This document shows, piece after piece, positions 1-8,220 of a stretch of DNA of 60,933 nt. The stretch is from contig DAHXNV010000011.1 in assembly GCA_027365225.1 (NCBI GenBank), forward strand, positions 1 to 60,933. The letters run 5' to 3'. Numbering within the stretch: position 1 is the first letter of the stretch; each line of letters opens with the position of its first letter. Source of the DNA: Gammaproteobacteria bacterium (GTDB taxonomy: Bacteria; Pseudomonadota; Gammaproteobacteria; Steroidobacterales; Steroidobacteraceae). A program made the position numbers and the translations under genes. Below the pieces are notes generated by a model. It did not search any database and was not told where the DNA came from. It was given only the letters and a program-made list of their open reading frames with translations.

Positions 1-119
1 TCGGGTGGCGCGGCTGCGGTACGCCACCGATCAGATTGGAGTGCGCCAGCTCATCGACCAACACGATGGCCGGCCGGCGCGCGAGCGCCGCATCGAGGTC
101 GAACTCCTGGCGCACGATC
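1..119 (-). pseudogene. kdpD: KdpD sensor kinase fragment, cut at both ends
   Basis: Read on the minus strand, this stretch encodes EFDLDAALARRPAIVLVDEL followed by AHSN and PRHP, the start of the N-terminal KdpD (osmosensitive K+ channel kinase) domain with its Walker-B-like VDELAH motif. In intact KdpD about 90 residues, including the Walker A loop, precede this point. Here the frame runs instead into AT-richer sequence near base 120 that does not look like KdpD. The other end leaves the window, so only about 40 residues are visible. It is therefore a 5'-truncated remnant or one side of a rearrangement junction. The family match is clear; the status (true deletion or assembly join) is not. 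Confidence 0.7.
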
Positions 120-221
120 CCCAGATTTAATCTCATTTTCGGTACCTTGGCGTATTCCCTGAACATCAGGTCTCTTTCCTCATCGGTAACCATTTCAAGA
201 GTCAGCTCATCATGATTTCTG
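120..221. other. AT-richer junction segment between two truncated genes
   Basis: About 100 bases with visibly lower GC than everything around them separate the KdpD remnant from the alpha/beta-hydrolase remnant. On the minus strand the segment stays open and reads DELTLEMVTDEERDLMF and then REYAKVPKMRLNLG before entering the KdpD frame. I do not recognise this peptide. Codon use (TTA, AAT, GAA, AGA) is unlike the neighbours, which suggests foreign DNA inserted at a breakpoint or a chimeric join. Confidence 0.45.
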
Positions 222-1106
222 GTGGTCGCGCAGGAGTACCTGCGCCGCTTCCCGCGGCACGTGCGCAGCATGATTCTCGACGGAGTGGTGCCGCCGCAGG
301 TGCCGATCGGCGCGCTGAGCGCGCTCAGCGCGCAGCGCGCCGTGGACCGCATTTTCGCCGAGTGTGCCGCCGCGGCCGACTGCCGGGCCCGCTTTGGCAA
401 TCCGCTCGTGACCTACCGCCAAGTCATGTCCAGTCTCGCGGCGCATCCGCTCGAGCTGACCGTCCCGGATCCGACCCGCGGCACGCCGGTCGCGCTGCGC
501 CTGGGCACTTACCAGCTCGGGCAGGTGCTGCGCCTGGCCAGCTATACGCCGGCGCTCGCGGCGCTCCTGCCGCTCGATCTGCATGCGGCGGCGGCCGGGA
601 ATTACCGGCCGCTCGCCGGGCAATACCTGTTCATCGACCGGGTGTATAGCCACGCGATCGCGGTCGGCATGAACAATACCGTGGTCTGCTCCGAGGACGT
701 GCCCTTCTATCACGTCACCGCGCAGCAGCGTGCCGAGATGCGCCATACCTTTCTCGGCACGGCCCCGCTGCGGGAGCTGCGGACGGTGTGCAAGCTCTGG
801 CCAAAAGGGCCGGTGGCCACGGACTTTCACGCCCCGCTGCACTCGGACGTGCCCGTGCTGCTGCTGTCGGGCGGCAACGATCCGATCACCCCGCCGCGGT
901 ATGCGGCGCTGGCTGCGCGGGGCTATCCGCACAGCCTGAGCATCGTGGTGCCGCAAGGCGGTCACGGCCAGTTGTTGGATCCCTGCATGGACAGGGTGAT
1001 GGCGCAATTCGTGCGACGCGCGTCGGTGGTGGGACTGAACGTCTCGTGCATTCACGCGCTGCGTCCCATGGCGTTCTTCCTCACCCTCAACGGGCCCGGC
1101 CCATGA
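222..1106 (+). pseudogene. Alpha/beta-hydrolase with TAP-like C-terminal domain, N-terminus missing
   Basis: This is the C-terminal 60 percent or so of a tripeptidyl-aminopeptidase-like alpha/beta hydrolase. It opens with AQEYLRRFPRHVRSMILDGV, which in intact members directly follows the GGSYGT nucleophile elbow. The elbow, its catalytic serine and all upstream strands are absent. The TAP-like C-terminal domain is intact, with the acid residue in LLLSGGNDPITPP and the histidine in VVPQGGHGQ. The only starts are a GTG at 222 or internal codons, and no ribosome binding site is seen. It ends 13 bases before the ABC transporter ATPase. Without the serine it should be inactive; I treat it as a truncated pseudogene created by the junction at about base 221. 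Confidence 0.75.
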
Positions 1107-1119
1107 GCGGCGCACCGGC

Positions 1120-1857
1120 ATGATCGAGGCCCGCGCCCTCATCAAGCGCTTCGGCACGCTCACCGCGCTCGACGGTGTGTCGCTGCGGGCGGCCGACGGC
1201 CGCATCACCGGGCTGCTCGGGCCGAACGGCGCGGGCAAGTCGACCACGTTGCGCATCCTTTACACCGTGTTGAGGCCGGACGGCGGCGAAGCCTGGATCG
1301 ACGGCGCAAGTGTACTTGCCCACTCGCTCGAGGCGCGCCGGCGCATGGGGGTGCTGCCGCACGGCGCCGGGGTATATCCGAACCTGACGGCGCGCGAGAA
1401 CATCGAGTACTTCGGAGCGCTGCACGGGCTGGCGCGCGCGGTGCGCCGCGCGCGCGCCGCGCAGCTCATCGCGCGGCTGGAGATGCAGCCCTTCGCCGAT
1501 CGTGCGGCCAAGGGATTCTCCCAGGGCGAACGCGTCAAGACCGCGCTCGCGCGCGCGCTGGTGCATCAGCCGCGCAACCTGCTGCTCGATGAGCCGACCA
1601 GTGGCCTGGATGTCATGGCCGTGCGCACGTTGCGGCGGCTGCTCGGTGAGCTGCGCGACGAGGGCCACTGCATCCTGTTCTCGAGCCACGTCATGCAGGA
1701 AGTGGCCGCGCTGTGTGATGAGGTGATCGTCATCGCCGGCGGCCGGGTGGTGGTCCAAGCCGGACCCGACGAGCTCAAGGCACGCGCCGGCACGGCCTCG
1801 CTCGAGGAGGCGTTCGTTCGGCTGATCGATCCGAACGGCGCGCAGGACGGACCGTGA
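1120..1857 (+). CDS. NatA-like ABC transporter ATP-binding protein
   Basis: This is the 245-residue ATPase subunit of an ABC-2 type exporter, closest in style to the sodium extrusion protein NatA. The Walker A motif GPNGAGKST lies at residues 34-42, the signature is the NatA-type variant FSQGERVK at about 133-140, and Walker B is LLLDEPTSGLD at about 154-164, followed by the switch histidine in ILFSSHVMQE. It should couple ATP hydrolysis at the inner face of the membrane to the permease encoded next. The stop overlaps the GTG start of that permease, so the two are translationally coupled. The substrate (Na+, a drug or another small molecule) cannot be read from sequence. Confidence 0.9.
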   Translation: MIEARALIKRFGTLTALDGVSLRAADGRITGLLGPNGAGKSTTLRILYTVLRPDGGEAWIDGASVLAHSLEARRRMGVLPHGAGVYPNLTARENIEYFGALHGLARAVRRARAAQLIARLEMQPFADRAAKGFSQGERVKTALARALVHQPRNLLLDEPTSGLDVMAVRTLRRLLGELRDEGHCILFSSHVMQEVAALCDEVIVIAGGRVVVQAGPDELKARAGTASLEEAFVRLIDPNGAQDGP

Positions 1858-3029
1858 AGTCGATCTGGCGCGTTTTCCGCAAGGAGCTGCGCGAGACGCT
1901 GCGCGATCGCCGTTCCCTGGTCACCACGCTGATCATCGGGCCGCTGTTGATGCCGGCGCTGATCGGTGCGGTCATCTTCATGGCCATCCGCCACAGCGGC
2001 GTGGCGAATACCGGACCGATCAGGCTGACCGTGGCCCACGCCGGGCGTGCACCGCAGCTGCTCGATTTCCTGCGTCAATACCAGGTGCGCGTTCGACCGG
2101 TCGAGGCCGATCGCGCGCGCGCGCGCCGTCTGGTCGAGCGGGAGCACGGTCCGCTGCTGTACGTGCCGCGCGACTTCGGCGCGCGGCTCGCGGCCGGCAA
2201 GCCGGCCCCGCTGCGCCTCTACGCCGACGAATCCAACCGCGCCGTGCAGGGCAAGGTCGAGCGCCTGAGCACGCTGCTCGGGCTCTACGGCGGGACGATC
2301 GCGCGGCTGCGCCTGGTGGCCCGCGGACTCGACCCGCAGCTGCTCGCGCCCATCGCGTTGCATTCGATCGATACCTCGACGCCGCAGAGCCGGGCGGCGC
2401 TGACGCTCGGCATGTTGAGCTATGCGATCCTGTTCACGATGTTGATGAGCGGGCTGTACATCGCCATCGACACCACCGCCGGGGAGCGCGAGCGCGGCTC
2501 GCTCGAGCCGCTGCTGACGGTACCGGTCAAGCGCGAGCATCTGGTGTACGGCAAGATGCTGGCCGCGTGCGTCGTGATGCTCGTATCGCTGCTGCTCACG
2601 GTGGCGGCTTTCGCCGTGACCCTGCGGCACATCGGACTGGCGCGGCTCGGCATGAGCGCCAACTTCGGGCCCGGCGTCGCGGCCGGCATCGTGCTCGGGT
2701 GTCTGCCGCTGATTCCGGCGGGCGCGGCCCTGATGATTCTGGTGGCCTCCTACACGCGCAGCTACCGTGAAGCACAGACCTACGTCGGATTGGTGCTGCT
2801 GGTGCCCACGCTGCCGCTCATTTTCGCGAGCATTCTGGGGCTGCAGCCGCGTGCGGCGCTGATGGCGGTGCCCTCGCTCAGCCAGCATTTCATCATCATG
2901 AGTCTGCTTCGCGGACAGCCCCTGCCGGGCGGCTATGTGGCGATTTCCGCGGGCGTGAGCCTGGCGCTGGGCGCGGTGCTCGGGTATCTCGCCGGTCGTT
3001 TGTACCGGCGCGAGCGACTGCTCGGCTGA
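1854..3029 (+). CDS. NatB-like ABC-2 permease
   Basis: This is the 391-residue membrane partner of the preceding ATPase. It starts at a GTG inside the upstream stop (GTGA overlap). The N-terminus has the typical KELRETLRDRRSL cytoplasmic stretch and then a first transmembrane helix at about 20-45. A large extracytoplasmic domain follows (about 46-180). The C-terminal half contains five or so hydrophobic helices, and ERERGSLEPLLTVPVKRE is the conserved cytoplasmic coupling loop of ABC-2/NatB permeases. Length and layout fit NatB or YhaP-like proteins. Substrate unknown. Confidence 0.88.
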   Translation: MKSIWRVFRKELRETLRDRRSLVTTLIIGPLLMPALIGAVIFMAIRHSGVANTGPIRLTVAHAGRAPQLLDFLRQYQVRVRPVEADRARARRLVEREHGPLLYVPRDFGARLAAGKPAPLRLYADESNRAVQGKVERLSTLLGLYGGTIARLRLVARGLDPQLLAPIALHSIDTSTPQSRAALTLGMLSYAILFTMLMSGLYIAIDTTAGERERGSLEPLLTVPVKREHLVYGKMLAACVVMLVSLLLTVAAFAVTLRHIGLARLGMSANFGPGVAAGIVLGCLPLIPAGAALMILVASYTRSYREAQTYVGLVLLVPTLPLIFASILGLQPRAALMAVPSLSQHFIIMSLLRGQPLPGGYVAISAGVSLALGAVLGYLAGRLYRRERLLG

Positions 3030-3056
3030 GGGCGCCGGCTGCTTGGAGGTCGAAGC

Positions 3057-3761
3057 ATGAAGTCTGTGATTCTGCTCGTGCTTGCCGTTGCGCCGGCACT
3101 CGCCTGGGCGGGCACCGGGGCGCGCCCGCTGACGACGTTGCGCGTCGCGGCCGAGGCGACCGTCGCGCAAATGCCCGATCGGGTGTATCTGGACGTCGGC
3201 GTCAGGACCGAATCGCGTCATTCCCGAGCCGCCGCGGCCCGCAACGCAGGTGTCACCTCCAAGGTGCTTGCCGCCGTGCGCCGCGTCGCGGGTCCCGATG
3301 CCAGGCTGACGACGTCCAACTACTCGGTCGTGCCGCAGTATCGGTACTTCACCACCGGCCGAGCGCCGACACTCACAGGCTACGTGGTAAGCAACGTCGT
3401 GCGGATTCGCCTGAATGATCTGCGGCGTGTCGCGCCCGTGCTCGACGCGGCGAGCGCGGCGGGCGCCAACCTTCAGCACAGTCTTCGCTTTGCGTTACGC
3501 GATCCGCAGGCCGCCCGTCTGCGCGCGCTGGCTCATGCGGCACGGCGGGCGCGCGCGGCCGCACGGGCGCTTGCCGCCGCGCTGGGGCTGCGGATCGTGC
3601 GCATCGCGTCCGCTCGGGAGACCGGCCCGACGGGCGCTGCGCCGAGCCCGCGAATCGACCAGCAGGCGGTGCGCATGCAGCCGAGGACGACGCCCATCGA
3701 GTGGGGCGCCATTCGCGTCACGGCCGGCGTCGATCTGATAGTGGTCGCCGCGCCTCGGTAG
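3057..3761 (+). CDS. SIMPL (DUF541) domain protein, secreted
   Basis: A 234-residue protein with a clear signal peptide (MKSVILLVLAVAPALAWA, residues 1-18) followed by one SIMPL/DUF541 domain. LRVAAEATVAQMPDRVYLDVGV at its start and the NYSVVPQYRY and LTGYVVSNVVRI blocks are typical. Proteins of this family (for example BP26 and YggE) are periplasmic or outer-membrane associated and can form ring oligomers; their biochemical role is not settled. A GGAGGT ribosome binding site sits 6 bases before the ATG. It follows the NatAB-like genes by 27 bases and may share their transcript. Confidence 0.85.
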   Translation: MKSVILLVLAVAPALAWAGTGARPLTTLRVAAEATVAQMPDRVYLDVGVRTESRHSRAAAARNAGVTSKVLAAVRRVAGPDARLTTSNYSVVPQYRYFTTGRAPTLTGYVVSNVVRIRLNDLRRVAPVLDAASAAGANLQHSLRFALRDPQAARLRALAHAARRARAAARALAAALGLRIVRIASARETGPTGAAPSPRIDQQAVRMQPRTTPIEWGAIRVTAGVDLIVVAAPR

Positions 3762-3824
3762 GGGTACGCTCAGGGGTATGAACCCACCGCCGGCACGCCG
3801 CGGCGTCCCCGAGAGGAGGCAGAG

Positions 3825-4253
3825 ATGACCACGGTACGTCACCTGCTCGGCAGCAAGAAATCGGCTCTCTTCACGATCGGACCGGATGCGCCGGTGCTCG
3901 AGGCCGTGCGCTCGATGGCCGAGCACGGTGTCGGCGCGCTGCTGGTGATGCGCGGCGATGCGCTGGCCGGCATCATCTCGGAGCGCGATTATGCGCGCAA
4001 GGTCGTGCTGCTCGGCCGTGCCTCGGCTGATACTCCGATCGCGCAGATCATGAGTTCGCCCGTGGTGACCGTTTCGCCCGACACCAACGTACAGCGCTGC
4101 ATGGTCTTGATGACCGAGCGGCGCATCCGCCACCTGCCGGTGGTTGAAAATGGCCGCGTGATCGGGGTGGTCTCCATCGGCGATCTGGTCAAGTCGGTGA
4201 TCCAGGAACAGCAGCGGACCATCGAGGAACTCGAGAGCTACATCCACGGATAG
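3825..4253 (+). CDS. Tandem CBS-domain protein
   Basis: A stand-alone pair of CBS domains in 142 residues: the first at about 8-62 (VLEAVRSMAEHGVGALLVM, then GIISERDYARKV), the second at about 75-130 (VTVSPDTNVQRCMVLMTE, RIRHLPVVENGRVIGVVS). Such small Bateman modules bind adenine nucleotides and regulate partners; no catalytic domain is attached and no target is evident nearby. The start is supported by GAGAGGAGG just upstream. It converges with ilvA, leaving 65 bases between the two stop codons in which I see no strong terminator. Confidence 0.9.
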   Translation: MTTVRHLLGSKKSALFTIGPDAPVLEAVRSMAEHGVGALLVMRGDALAGIISERDYARKVVLLGRASADTPIAQIMSSPVVTVSPDTNVQRCMVLMTERRIRHLPVVENGRVIGVVSIGDLVKSVIQEQQRTIEELESYIHG

Positions 4254-4318
4254 CGCGCGCGAGCCTGGCGCCGTGCAGTGCGCGGGAGCGCGGCCCCGAT
4301 CGTCCCGGTGCGGCCGCC

Positions 4319-5836
4319 TCACGCGCCGAGAAACATCCGGTAGGCGGGATTGACCGTCTCGTCGGCGTACTCGTAATGCAGCGCATTCAGGTGCTGCAGG
4401 AATTCGCCGCGCTCGGCCGCCGGGACCTGGATGCCGGCGAGGACCCGGCCGTAGTCCGTGCCCTGGTTGCGATAATGGAACAGGCTGATGTTCCAGCGCG
4501 AGCCGATGGCGTCGAGGAACTGCAACAACGCGCCGGGGCGTTCGGGAAACTCGAAACGGTAGAGCAGCTCATCGCGCAGCCCGTGTGCGCGACCGCCGAT
4601 CATGTAGCGCACGTGCAGCTTGGCCGTCTCGTTCTCGCTCATGTCGGTGACGGTGTAGCCGCTGGCGCGCAGGGCCCGGATGACCTCGTCCTTCTCGCTG
4701 CGGCCGTGCGCGAGCCCGAAGCTGACGAACACGTGCGCAGCCTCGCCGCTCTCATATCGATAGTTGAACTCGGTGATGCTGCGCCGGCCGAGAACCTCGC
4801 AGAACTGCCGAAAGCTCCCGGGCCGCTCCGGAATGGTGACCGCGAGCAGCGCTTCGCGCTCCCCGCCGAGGTCGGCCCGCTCCGCCACGTGCCGCAGCCG
4901 ATCGAAATTCATGTTGGCGCCGCTGGTGATGGCCGCGAGCCGTTTCCCGCGCCAGTGCTCGCGCGCGGCCACCTTCTTCAGGCCCGCGACCGCCAGCGCT
5001 CCGGCGGGCTCGACGATCGAGCGCGTGTCCTCGAATACATCCTGGATGGCGGCGCAGATCTCGTCGTTGTCCAGCAGCACGACCTCGTCGACATGCTGCC
5101 GGCACAGCTCGAAGGTCTCCTCGCCAACACGCTTCACGGCCACACCGTCGGCGAAGATCCCGACTCGCTCGAGCGTCACGCGCTTTCCGGCCTTCAGCGA
5201 CTCATACATGCACGCGGCGTCTTGCGGCTCCACGCCGATGATGCGAATGGCCGGGTAGAGGTACTTCAGGTACACGGACATTCCGGCGATGAGCCCGCCG
5301 CCGCCGATGGGCACGAACACAGCATCCAAATGACCCCCCGTCTGGCGCGCCAGCTCCACGGCGATCGTGCCCTGGCCCGCGATCACGTCCGGATCGTCGA
5401 ATGGATGGACGAACACCATGTTGCGCTCGCGGGCGAGCGTGAGCGCGTGCTCGAATGCCGAATCGTAATCGTCACCGTGCAGCACGACCTCACCGCCGAG
5501 GTCATCGACCGCCTGGGTCTTGATCCGGGGAGTCGTCTGCGGCATCACCACCACCGCCTTGATCTGGCGCCGGCGCGCCGCGAGCGCCACGCCCTGGGCG
5601 TGGTTGCCGGCCGAGGCGCATACCACGCCGCGGCGAGCCGCGGAGTCGGAGAGCTTCGCGATGCGGTTGTACGCCCCGCGCAGCTTGAAGGAGAACACCG
5701 GCTGGAGGTCCTCGCGCTTCAGCAGTACGTGATTGTCGATGCGGCGCGAGAGGCGCGGCGCGGGGTCCAGGGGCGATTCGATGGCGACGTCGTAGACGCG
5801 CGCCTTGAGGATCTGCTCGATGTAGGGGCTGACCAT
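4319..5836 (-). CDS. ilvA: Threonine ammonia-lyase, biosynthetic
   Basis: Threonine deaminase converts threonine to 2-oxobutyrate and ammonia, the committed step to isoleucine. The 505-residue length matches the long, allosterically controlled biosynthetic form. The PLP lysine is K51 in SFKLRGAYN, and the phosphate-binding loop PIGGGGLIAG lies at about 176-185. Two ACT-like regulatory subdomains occupy the C-terminus from about residue 325 (LLAVTIPERPGSFRQFCEVL and YRFEFPERPGALLQFLDAIG); they bind isoleucine and valine in the family. The gene begins 6 bases after an alpha/beta-hydrolase gene and probably shares its transcript. Acetolactate synthase genes lie 3-6 kb away, so the pathway is loosely clustered. 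Confidence 0.96.
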   Translation of the reverse strand: MVSPYIEQILKARVYDVAIESPLDPAPRLSRRIDNHVLLKREDLQPVFSFKLRGAYNRIAKLSDSAARRGVVCASAGNHAQGVALAARRRQIKAVVVMPQTTPRIKTQAVDDLGGEVVLHGDDYDSAFEHALTLARERNMVFVHPFDDPDVIAGQGTIAVELARQTGGHLDAVFVPIGGGGLIAGMSVYLKYLYPAIRIIGVEPQDAACMYESLKAGKRVTLERVGIFADGVAVKRVGEETFELCRQHVDEVVLLDNDEICAAIQDVFEDTRSIVEPAGALAVAGLKKVAAREHWRGKRLAAITSGANMNFDRLRHVAERADLGGEREALLAVTIPERPGSFRQFCEVLGRRSITEFNYRYESGEAAHVFVSFGLAHGRSEKDEVIRALRASGYTVTDMSENETAKLHVRYMIGGRAHGLRDELLYRFEFPERPGALLQFLDAIGSRWNISLFHYRNQGTDYGRVLAGIQVPAAERGEFLQHLNALHYEYADETVNPAYRMFLGA

Positions 5837-5842
5837 GAGTGC

Positions 5843-6670
5843 TCAGGCGTTGAGAAAGTCGTGGATGGCGGCGGCGATCGACTGTGGCGCCGACTCGAAC
5901 AGCGCCAGGCCGCCGGGCAGCCGCTGGCGGGCGTGCGCCGGCAGATCCTCGAGCAGAGCGCCGAAGCCTCGCGGCCACTCGCTCGAGTGCAACAGCAGCA
6001 GCGGCTGTGCGCTCTGGCGCAACCGCTCGCGCAGCGGATAGTCCCGCTCGGCGGCGGCCGCGGCGGCGGCCTGCGCGCCATTGCGCAATCGCTCGGCACA
6101 AGCGGTAAACGCGCTCGCGAGCGGCGCGTCGGAGCCGCAGTCCGCGCGCGCGCCGGTCCAGGCCTGCAGGAGATAGGCCTCGGCCAGATCGGCCGACTGC
6201 GGCGGTTCGCCCGCGGCGGCCACCGGCAGTACGGCAATGACCACGTGCTTGACAGCGGGCCGCATCGCGGCGAGCTCCAGGGCGACCAGGGCACCAAAGC
6301 CGCAACCCATGACGTCGATTGCGCGCAGGCGCATCATGTCGATGAAATCCCCGATGGCCGCCGCGTGCTCGGCGATCGACAGGGGCGCCGGCGCATCGGA
6401 CGCGCCGAATCCCGGCAGGTCGGGCGCGAAAGCCGAGCGGCTTTGGCCGATCCGCGCGAGCAGGCCCGCGAACATGCGGCCCGAGAACGGCGCGGCATGC
6501 AGTGCCAGAAGCGGCGTGCCTTCCTCGAAGCCGCCGCCGGCCGGTATTGCCTGATGGACGTGCAGTTGACCGTAGCGGCACTCGAAATAGCCGCGTCTGA
6601 TGCGGGCCGCGGCGGGGGCGGCCGGCTGAGGCGGGAGCATCGTACGTTTCGCCATGATGTAAGCGGCCAT
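5843..6670 (-). CDS. Alpha/beta-hydrolase fold protein with glycine at the nucleophile position
   Basis: A 275-residue single-domain alpha/beta hydrolase of the MhpC/epoxide-hydrolase type: oxyanion region LLALHAAPFSGRMF, cap-side FAPDLPGFGASDAP and nucleophile elbow VMGCGFGALVALELAA. In active relatives the elbow reads G-H-S-F-G; here it is G-C-G-F-G, so glycine occupies the place of the nucleophilic serine. The C-terminus has QPLLLLHSSEWPRG and a weak helix, with no obvious catalytic histidine. It may be a non-catalytic relative or use unusual chemistry (a cysteine precedes the elbow position). It is translated just ahead of ilvA. The start could also be the ATG at 6655 (MAKRTML). Confidence 0.75.
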   Translation of the reverse strand: MAAYIMAKRTMLPPQPAAPAAARIRRGYFECRYGQLHVHQAIPAGGGFEEGTPLLALHAAPFSGRMFAGLLARIGQSRSAFAPDLPGFGASDAPAPLSIAEHAAAIGDFIDMMRLRAIDVMGCGFGALVALELAAMRPAVKHVVIAVLPVAAAGEPPQSADLAEAYLLQAWTGARADCGSDAPLASAFTACAERLRNGAQAAAAAAAERDYPLRERLRQSAQPLLLLHSSEWPRGFGALLEDLPAHARQRLPGGLALFESAPQSIAAAIHDFLNA

Positions 6671-6928
6671 TGTGCCCGAGGCGGTAATCCGGATTAAGCG
6701 ATTTTGGCGGCCGTGAGTGCGGCGCGAGGTTCCGCCATGGGCAATCTCGAAGTCAGAATCCGCAGCACCGCGGCCACCGGCCGGGATCTCGTGGTGGTGC
6801 TCGGGGACAGCCCGCCGCTGACCAACAGTGCCTTCCCCTGCAAGGCCCTATGGGCTGATCGCGGATCGAAGTTTGACCTGCTGCGAGGCGCGGGCGGACG
6901 ATCCCGAGTGGCTCCGGCCGCGCGGCAC
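6671..6928. other. Intergenic stretch without a supported gene
   Basis: The 258 bases between two minus-strand genes hold open frames on both strands, for example a plus-strand frame from 6738 reading MGNLEVRIRSTAATGRD. None has a convincing ribosome binding site or a family I recognise. No terminator or operator stands out. Confidence 0.4.
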
Positions 6929-8110
6929 TCAGCGCCGTCGTGCCCTTGCGCGCCCGTGACGGCCTGCGGCTTTCGCTTTGCCGGCCGGCCGTTTGCCGCC
7001 GGGGCGCCTGTTGGCGGCGGTCTTGTGTGCCGCTGCCGGCTTGGCGGCGTGCGGTTTGTGGGCCGGGCGGCGCTTGGCGCTCGCCTTGCGGGTCGCGGAC
7101 CGGCGGGCCGCCGAGGGGGCGGACGTCTTGGCGGTGCCCCGCTTGGCACGAGCCTTGGTACGGGGCGTGCCTGCGCCGGGCGCGGCCTTCTTGGCGGGAG
7201 CCTTTTGGGCCGGTGCTTTCCGGGCGGACGGTGCCGTGCCCGCCGACTTTTTCGCCGGCGCGGCCGTGGCGGGAGACTTCCGGGGACGCGCGGCTCGCCG
7301 GGTACGGCCGGGGGGCGGCGTCGTACCCGCCCCCGAGGTGGCTCTGGACCGCTCGTGCAGCGCAAGCACCCCGCCTTGCGGATCCATGACGTGAGCCACG
7401 CGGTCGCCGCCCGGTACGACATGCGGCTCGTGCACGACGCGCCCATCGTATGCTCGGACCGCCGCGATCGCCTCATCCAGGGATTTCACCTGCACGTAGC
7501 TCAGCCAATGCGGCGGCTTGGACGGATCCTGTATCACATACAGGCCGCCGATCGGCACGCCGGCGTGCTCGATGATCTGATACCGGCCGCCGGCACCCAT
7601 CTCATGCACCGGTCCCCCGGTCCAGCCGAACAGCTGCGCATAGAACGCGAGCGCGCCCTGCGGATCGAGCGTGGCGAGCTCGTGCCACGAGAAGTGCCCG
7701 GCGGGTTCCGCCTGTGCGCCGTCCGGCGTCGGCATCGCCGGCGCGAATACCGCAAACGCCGCACACTGAGGATCGGACAGCACCGCGAAGCGCCCGATGC
7801 CGGGGATATCGGTCGGAGCTTTCAGGAGCTTGCCGCCGAGTCGTTGCGCCGCCTCGGCGGTCGCGTCGACATCGGGGGCGCCGACGTAAACCAGCCAGCT
7901 CGGCGGCGTGCTCTGCTCCCGCGCCGCGTCGGGCTGTCGCATCAATCCGGCGACGCTCCATCGGCCGCTCACACACAGCGTGTAGCCCGGCACGGTGGAG
8001 GATTTGCTGCTCCACGGCAACACGCGCCCGTAGAAATCCGCCGCGCCCTGGATATCTGGCGTCATCAAATCGTGCCAGATGAACTTGCCTCGAAGGTCGG
8101 CTTGACTCAT
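6929..8110 (-). CDS. Double VOC (glyoxalase-fold) protein with long histone-like basic tail
   Basis: This 393-residue protein has two halves. Residues about 7-130 and 140-255 are two vicinal-oxygen-chelate modules of the kind found in CFP-30B/hydroxylase-like proteins: KFIWHDLMTPDIQGAADFYG opens the first and HFSWHELATLDPQGALAFYA the second. From about residue 258 to the end there is a low-complexity tail of Ala, Lys, Arg and Pro with AKK, APAKK and KRRPAHKPH type repeats, like bacterial histone-H1-like proteins or AlgP. Such tails normally bind DNA or RNA. I know no standard family with this combination, so function is open. The start is the ATG before SQADLRGKFIWHD. Confidence 0.8.
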   Translation of the reverse strand: MSQADLRGKFIWHDLMTPDIQGAADFYGRVLPWSSKSSTVPGYTLCVSGRWSVAGLMRQPDAAREQSTPPSWLVYVGAPDVDATAEAAQRLGGKLLKAPTDIPGIGRFAVLSDPQCAAFAVFAPAMPTPDGAQAEPAGHFSWHELATLDPQGALAFYAQLFGWTGGPVHEMGAGGRYQIIEHAGVPIGGLYVIQDPSKPPHWLSYVQVKSLDEAIAAVRAYDGRVVHEPHVVPGGDRVAHVMDPQGGVLALHERSRATSGAGTTPPPGRTRRAARPRKSPATAAPAKKSAGTAPSARKAPAQKAPAKKAAPGAGTPRTKARAKRGTAKTSAPSAARRSATRKASAKRRPAHKPHAAKPAAAHKTAANRRPGGKRPAGKAKAAGRHGRARARRR

Positions 8111-8220
8111 GGCCAGGTCCCCCTAAAGCGGGCTGCGTCGTGGTGGGTGTGATTGAGCGGCACGGGTAACGGCGGCATTGTGCGCCGACACGCGCCGTTC
8201 TTCCAGGTTGACCTTGCTGC

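Noticed and set aside
1566-3479. 637-codon open frame on the minus strand
   Set aside because: It lies opposite the clearly real NatAB-like genes, has Arg/His/Gln-rich composition typical of the complement of GC-rich genes, and no family motif.
4376-6697. 773-codon open frame on the plus strand
   Set aside because: Antisense of ilvA and the following hydrolase; no recognisable domain, no ribosome binding site.
6704-6928. Possible small plus-strand gene (MGNLEVRIRSTAATG)
   Set aside because: Its frame continues as the shadow of the VOC gene and it has no family match or clear ribosome binding site.
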